The notes under the pieces are model-generated. The model was not told the origin of the DNA. It worked only from the letters and a program-made list of their open reading frames with translations, and did no database searches. Source: an uncultured Clostridia bacterium (GTDB lineage: Bacteria; Bacillota; Clostridia; Oscillospirales; JAAYOS01). Taken from it: a stretch of DNA of 8,187 bases. The stretch lies in the NCBI GenBank assembly GCA_944386395.1, contig CALXAZ010000144.1, positions 1 through 8,187 of the forward strand. The letters run 5' to 3'. Every line of letters begins with the position of its first letter. Positions within the stretch are counted from its first letter, which is position 1. A program made the translations under genes and the position numbers. Below, piece by piece: positions 5,051 through 8,187 of this stretch.

Positions 5051-6121
5051 ATGAAGCAAAAAATCAAAGCTCTATTCAACCACATCTTCATCGACGGTCT
5101 TTCTGGCATGGCTACTGGTCTTTTTGCCACTCTGATCGTTGGGACCATCTTAGCGCAGATTGCCTCGCTGATAGGGGGACCTGCAGGTACATACCTCAAC
5201 ATGATGGCAAGTGTGGCAAAGGCGCTTACGGGCGCAGGGATAGGAGTAGGCGTTGCCTACAAATACAAATCGGCTCCGCTGGTAACTTTGTCCGCCGCGG
5301 TGGCAGGTCTTGTGGGAGCTTTTGCGAGCAATCTACTTGCAGGAAAGGTCCTTATTGATGGAGCGGTGCAGTTCTCCGGTCCGGGAGAGCCTCTTGGGGC
5401 ATTTATTGCTGCTTTTGTTGCAATAACATGTGGCACGCTTGTCTCGGGAAAGACAAAGGTGGACATACTGGTCACTCCGATAATTACGATAGTGACCGGT
5501 TCTATTGTTGGATTGCTGGTGGGTCCACCAATTTCCGCGTTTATGACGGCTCTCGGAGATCTTATCAATTGGGGAGCCATCCAGCAGCCGGTACTGATGG
5601 GAATAATCGTATCCACGCTGATGGGTCTTGCGCTGACAGCGCCGATTTCCTCGGCTGCAATAGGTGTTATTCTCGGATTGAATGGTATAGCTGCCGGAGC
5701 GGCAACTGTTGGATGTTGTGCACAGATGATAGGCTTTGCCGTTGCAAGCTATCGTGAAAATAAAATTGGTGGGCTTCTTGCTCAGGGGCTTGGCACATCA
5801 ATGCTACAAGTCCCAAATATTGTGAAACATCCCCAGATTTGGATACCTCCTACACTCACAAGCGCAATATTAGGTCCGTTTTCCAGCAAGCTTCTTGCAA
5901 TGACAAGCAATCCAACTGGCTCAGGAATGGGAACAGCAGGTCTTGTTGGTCCGATAATGACATATCAAACGATGACAGGTAGCGGAGTAAGTCCTGTTGT
6001 CGTTTTGATAGAGATAGTAATGATGTACTTTGTGCTTCCGGCAGCGCTTACTCTTCTTTTTTCCGAGATAATGAGGAAAAAAGGATGGATAAAGTTTGGG
6101 GACATGAAGCTGGATTTGTGA
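5051..6121 (+). CDS. PfoR/PTS EIIC_2-family membrane protein, stand-alone
   Basis: This 356-residue, very hydrophobic protein matches by eye the family annotated as PTS sugar transporter subunit IIC (PTS_EIIC_2, COG3641), which includes PfoR, reported as a regulator of perfringolysin O in Clostridium perfringens. Membrane segments lie near 18-41, 60-99, 114-131, 137-158, 182-209, 213-233 and 313-338. Glycine-rich loops include SGPGEPLGAF (109-118), LTAPISSAAIG (195-205) and SNPTGSGMGTAGLVGP (286-301). There is no EIIA or EIIB domain and no adjacent PTS gene, so phosphotransfer would need proteins from elsewhere, or the protein is not a true PTS porter. ATG 5051 is chosen for GAGAGGGA (5038-5045) and the family-like N-terminus. 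ATG 5021 is possible; the longer open frame from 4856 runs through the AT-rich leader and is rejected. Substrate unknown. Confidence 0.85.
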   Translation: MKQKIKALFNHIFIDGLSGMATGLFATLIVGTILAQIASLIGGPAGTYLNMMASVAKALTGAGIGVGVAYKYKSAPLVTLSAAVAGLVGAFASNLLAGKVLIDGAVQFSGPGEPLGAFIAAFVAITCGTLVSGKTKVDILVTPIITIVTGSIVGLLVGPPISAFMTALGDLINWGAIQQPVLMGIIVSTLMGLALTAPISSAAIGVILGLNGIAAGAATVGCCAQMIGFAVASYRENKIGGLLAQGLGTSMLQVPNIVKHPQIWIPPTLTSAILGPFSSKLLAMTSNPTGSGMGTAGLVGPIMTYQTMTGSGVSPVVVLIEIVMMYFVLPAALTLLFSEIMRKKGWIKFGDMKLDL

Positions 6122-6196
6122 TAGGCTGCAAGGGAATGCCTTTAAAATGTATAAAATTTGAATAAGAACTGGTGAAGTACTGGGATAAATTAACAA

Positions 6197-6227
6197 AAAG
6201 CCTGCACAGATTTTTGTGCAGGCTTTT
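6197..6227 (+). terminator. Intrinsic terminator after the PfoR-like gene
   Basis: A perfect 12-bp inverted repeat, AAAGCCTGCACA (6197-6208) with TGTGCAGGCTTT (6215-6226), has a six-base loop and ends in TTTT followed by an AT-rich tail. The A-tract on the 5' side could also make it work on the other strand. It separates this gene from the exporter unit. Confidence 0.92.
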
Positions 6228-6336
6228 ATATTTATCTAAAAAAGTACAAAAAAGTCGCCTTTCTTTTCCGAAAACTAAAATTTTATATGTATTTAATATA
6301 TAAGAGATAAAGAGTCTTTTTAAAAGAGGTTTTTTC

Positions 6337-6357
6337 TTGTTCTTTACAAGAGAACAA
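6337..6357 (+). promoter_or_regulatory. Operator-like inverted repeat over the -35 of the exporter promoter
   Basis: TTGTTCT (6337-6343) and AGAACAA (6351-6357) are perfect 7-base arms around a 7-base centre, a 21-bp dyad typical in size for TetR- or MarR-type repressor sites. A second, overlapping dyad, CTTGT (6336-6340) with ACAAG (6346-6350), shares the region. The -35 hexamer lies in the middle, so a bound protein would block the promoter. No regulator gene is adjacent. Confidence 0.5.
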
Positions 6358-6371
6358 ATTTCCTGTATAAT
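6343..6371 (+). promoter_or_regulatory. Sigma-A promoter of the exporter gene
   Basis: TTTACA (6343-6348, five of six consensus) and TATAAT (6366-6371, exact) are separated by 17 bases. Predicted start is near 6378, giving a leader of about 38 bases. The 100 bases upstream are strongly A/T-rich, including TAAAATTTTA (6276-6285) and TCTTTT-T-AAAAGA (6315-6327), and contain no gene. Confidence 0.88.
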
Positions 6372-6415
6372 TATCAAATGGGTTAAACGAACTATGAATA
6401 AATTGGAGGAAGTTT

Positions 6416-7627
6416 ATGTCGAGTACAACGATGCCCCAGCGCGAAAGGCTGTGGACGAGGGATTTTATCTCTATATGCGTGGTTGCAATAGCGATACGCA
6501 TATGCGGACAGCTGCAAAATAGTGTTCTTCCCCTTTATATCCAGGATCTTGGATATAGCAAATCAGCAGCCGGACTTATGACAACGTTTTATTCTATATC
6601 AGCCCTGTTTCTCCGTCCGTTTCTTGGCGGGCTTGTAGATTCTAAGGGACGTAGACCTGTTCTTATTGTCGGAACGGCAATATACGCCATCTCCGCGATA
6701 ACGATAGGGTTTGTAAATTCATTGCCTGTTCTTTTTGCACTGAGAATAACAAGCGGAATTGGTTTTTCAGCCAATAGCGTAGCGATATCCACTATGTCGA
6801 CCGATGTTATACCTGAGAGCAGGATGACCGAGGGAATAGGATACTTTGGGCTTACACAGACGCTCACTATGGCAATAGGTCCTACCATTGGTCTTGGTCT
6901 TGCAGGGGAATTTGGGTATACCTCCACATTTATTGCAGTGTTTGCCTTTTCAGCAATGGGCATAGCGTTAAGCTTTTTTGTAAATTATGAAAAAAAGCGA
7001 ATAAAGAATGATGCAAACGCTCCCGAAAATGCGATGGAAGAAGTGCCGATCAGGCTTGAGTGGTGGGAGAGAATAGTGGAGAGGAATTCCGTAGTACCAT
7101 CTCTTATGATAATATTTGTGTCATTTGGTTCAAGCGCTATAAATACCTTTCTTGCAACTTTTGCAAAAGAGATGAATATAGAAAATATCGGTTTATTCTT
7201 TACGTTTAATGCAATTGGTCTTGCAATCTCTCGCCTGTTTGTCGGAAGGATAACCGAGAGGGTAGGCAGAGGGCGTGCACTTGTATTGGGATGTATCTTT
7301 GCTATAGCGAGCTTCCTTTCGATTTCTATTTCACGAAGCCTTACGCCGATACTCTTTATAGGTCTTATATATGGCATGGCGTTTGGTCTTTTGCAGACGA
7401 TACTTAATAGCACTGCGATAATCGCTACTCCGAAAAGCCGTCGAGGAGCGGCAAATGCAACTTTCTACATGGCTATGGATATGGGCGTAGGAATTGGAGC
7501 GGCGATGTGGGGCGTTGTGGCAGATATGCTTGGGATTGTGTCGATATATGTTGGTGCAGCCGCATTTATCGGAGTGGATCTGATGATGTATTTCCTGTTT
7601 TTCAGGAGACGTTTTGCAGATAGATAA
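6416..7627 (+). CDS. Major facilitator superfamily transporter, drug-efflux-like
   Basis: This 403-residue protein has about twelve membrane segments in two halves, separated by a charged cytoplasmic loop (about 190-225). The MFS motif A between helices 2 and 3 is clear: GGLVDSKGRRP (71-81), with Asp75, Gly78 and Arg79-Arg80. A second-half equivalent, FVGRITERVGRGRALV, starts at 275. The helix 5 region has GPTIGLGLAGEFG (155-167), like motif C of proton-driven antiporters, which points to export. It resembles DHA1 multidrug and metabolite exporters, but the substrate cannot be assigned. GGAGG (6405-6409), six bases before the start, is a strong ribosome binding site. It is a single-gene unit with its own promoter, a probable operator and a strong terminator, as in inducible efflux pumps. 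Confidence 0.92.
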   Translation: MSSTTMPQRERLWTRDFISICVVAIAIRICGQLQNSVLPLYIQDLGYSKSAAGLMTTFYSISALFLRPFLGGLVDSKGRRPVLIVGTAIYAISAITIGFVNSLPVLFALRITSGIGFSANSVAISTMSTDVIPESRMTEGIGYFGLTQTLTMAIGPTIGLGLAGEFGYTSTFIAVFAFSAMGIALSFFVNYEKKRIKNDANAPENAMEEVPIRLEWWERIVERNSVVPSLMIIFVSFGSSAINTFLATFAKEMNIENIGLFFTFNAIGLAISRLFVGRITERVGRGRALVLGCIFAIASFLSISISRSLTPILFIGLIYGMAFGLLQTILNSTAIIATPKSRRGAANATFYMAMDMGVGIGAAMWGVVADMLGIVSIYVGAAAFIGVDLMMYFLFFRRRFADR

Positions 7628-7672
7628 GGCGGTCGTGGTCGTATATCTGACCTTAGATAACTACATATGGAT

Positions 7673-7704
7673 AAAAAAGAGGAGGTCTTATCCTCCTCTT
7701 TTTT
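7673..7704 (+). terminator. Intrinsic terminator after the exporter gene, probably bidirectional
   Basis: AAAAAAGAGGAGG (7673-7685) pairs perfectly with CCTCCTCTTTTTT (7692-7704) through 13 bp around a six-base loop, ending in a T6 tract. The A6 tract on the other side gives the mirror form on the minus strand, which suits the convergent gene beyond. Confidence 0.95.
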
Positions 7705-7860
7705 ATTAAGTGTATGTAGTGGTGACCAATGAGCGGATTGCGTTGTTTGTAAAATAACTATCATAATATTATGCAGTTGTAACGGGTTTCTATATAGATA
7801 CATACTTATCCGATTAAGAAAGTATAATAATATTAAATTATCATCGGCTTATAATAAATT
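7705..7860. other. Gene-free AT-rich spacer
   Basis: Together with the flanking terminators this is part of a 340-base stretch (7628-7967) without a gene. I see no coding frame with a ribosome binding site, no RNA gene and no mobile element remnant. The only notable element is a perfect 12-bp AT palindrome, CATAATATTATG (7762-7773), which may be chance in such sequence. Confidence 0.6.
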
Positions 7861-7891
7861 AAAGCAGGCTGTGTCAGTACAGCCTGCTTTT
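7861..7891 (-). terminator. Terminator for the convergent minus-strand gene
   Basis: AAAGCAGGCTGT (7861-7872) pairs perfectly with ACAGCCTGCTTT (7879-7890) through 12 bp around a six-base loop. T-rich sequence follows on both strands (TTTT on plus; TTTAATTT on minus). No plus-strand gene lies between it and the previous terminator, so it most likely ends the minus-strand transcript. A nested inverted repeat, TGCGGATA (7909-7916) with TATCCGCA (7935-7942), stands between it and the gene and lacks a T-tract. Confidence 0.85.
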
Positions 7892-7967
7892 GATAACCAA
7901 GGGAGATATGCGGATAAAATCCTGATTTTTTGTCTATCCGCAAGTTCCGTAAGTTAATGGTGTTAAG

Positions 7968-8187
7968 TTATGCGTCTACCTCAAAAAACCTTAGCGAGCA
8001 GGGAGAAGGAACATCTATGGAAGCGACTTCTGTCAGCTTACCGGTTTCCTGATCTATTTGAAGAGATGCAACGCGGTTCTCGCTACCGTACCCCACAACA
8101 AGATATTTGCCTGTAGGGTCTATGTAAAAGCCACGAGGATTTCCGCCACATGGTTTGTATTCGATAGGCGATAGCAAGCCTGTTTCC
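7968..8187 (-). CDS. Lactonase-family seven-bladed beta-propeller protein, C-terminal fragment
   Basis: This is the 3' end of a minus-strand gene whose start lies beyond the window. About 72 residues are visible, ending EVDA and TAA (complement of 7968-7970). They match the last blade of the lactonase/6-phosphogluconolactonase (Pgl, YkgB) beta-propeller family. GGNPRGFYIDPTGKYLVVGYG is followed by NRVASLQIDQETGKLTEVASIDVPSPCSLRF, with the family's PR-F-DP-GK-L run, DxxTGKLT turn and terminal VPSP strand. The known Pgl members hydrolyse 6-phosphogluconolactone, but many relatives are uncharacterised, so the reaction is uncertain. The frame continues without a stop to the window edge; a TTG at 8177 is internal. 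It converges on the exporter gene, with terminators between them. Confidence 0.85.
   Translation of the reverse strand, partial: ETGLLSPIEYKPCGGNPRGFYIDPTGKYLVVGYGSENRVASLQIDQETGKLTEVASIDVPSPCSLRFFEVDA

Noticed and set aside
7762..7773. Perfect 12-bp palindrome CATAATATTATG as a regulatory site
   Set aside because: It is pure AT except the ends, in an AT-rich spacer between convergent genes where no promoter is needed; chance is the simpler explanation.
7909..7942. Nested inverted repeat as a terminator or small RNA
   Set aside because: The 8-bp outer stem has a loose interior and no T-tract in either useful direction; the stem at 7861-7890 is a much better terminator.
1..8187. CRISPR array, insertion sequence, prophage or defence system
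   Set aside because: No regular repeat-spacer pattern, transposase, integrase, phage or defence-type protein is visible; all genes are transport, tRNA-modification or metabolic types.

Overview
The window looks like ordinary chromosome from a Gram-positive, Clostridia-like member of the Bacillota. The evidence is two riboswitch classes common in that group, strong purine-rich Shine-Dalgarno sites, near-consensus sigma-A promoters, a lipoprotein-anchored solute-binding protein, and AT-rich gaps between genes of moderate GC. The lineage is inferred from style and gene content; no marker gene is present. I see no rRNA, tRNA, CRISPR array or transposon.

Region 1 (1-2710) is a riboswitch-controlled amino acid importer. 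The window opens inside the 3' half of a lysine riboswitch, followed by its terminator hairpin. Then come a lipoprotein binding protein (148-1068), a HisM/GlnP-type permease (1144-1965) and an ATPase (1967-2710). The riboswitch makes lysine the likely substrate, which the protein sequences alone would not reveal. A GC-rich hairpin between the first two genes may raise binding protein output over the membrane components.

Region 2 (2741-3927) is a queuosine-precursor operon. It has a near-perfect promoter, a short preQ1-I-like riboswitch, an intrinsic terminator, the transporter gene queT and the preQ0 reductase gene queF. The cell would import a 7-deazaguanine precursor, reduce preQ0 to preQ1, and shut the operon off when preQ1 is abundant.

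Region 3 (3914-6227) holds a metallo-beta-lactamase-fold hydrolase with its own promoter. After an AT-rich 226-base gap full of small palindromes comes a stand-alone PfoR/EIIC-type membrane protein, closed by a strong terminator.

Region 4 (6228-7704) is a single-gene unit for a major facilitator superfamily exporter. Its promoter is overlapped by an inverted repeat that could be a repressor site. Region 5 (7705-8187) is a gene-free stretch, a terminator facing the minus strand, and the 3' end of a convergent minus-strand gene for a lactonase-type beta-propeller protein.

Nothing here supports a wholly new system. The points most worth a second look are the truncated lysine riboswitch, the preQ1 element with an unclear pseudoknot, the palindrome-rich leader of the PfoR-like gene, and the operator-like repeat at the exporter promoter.
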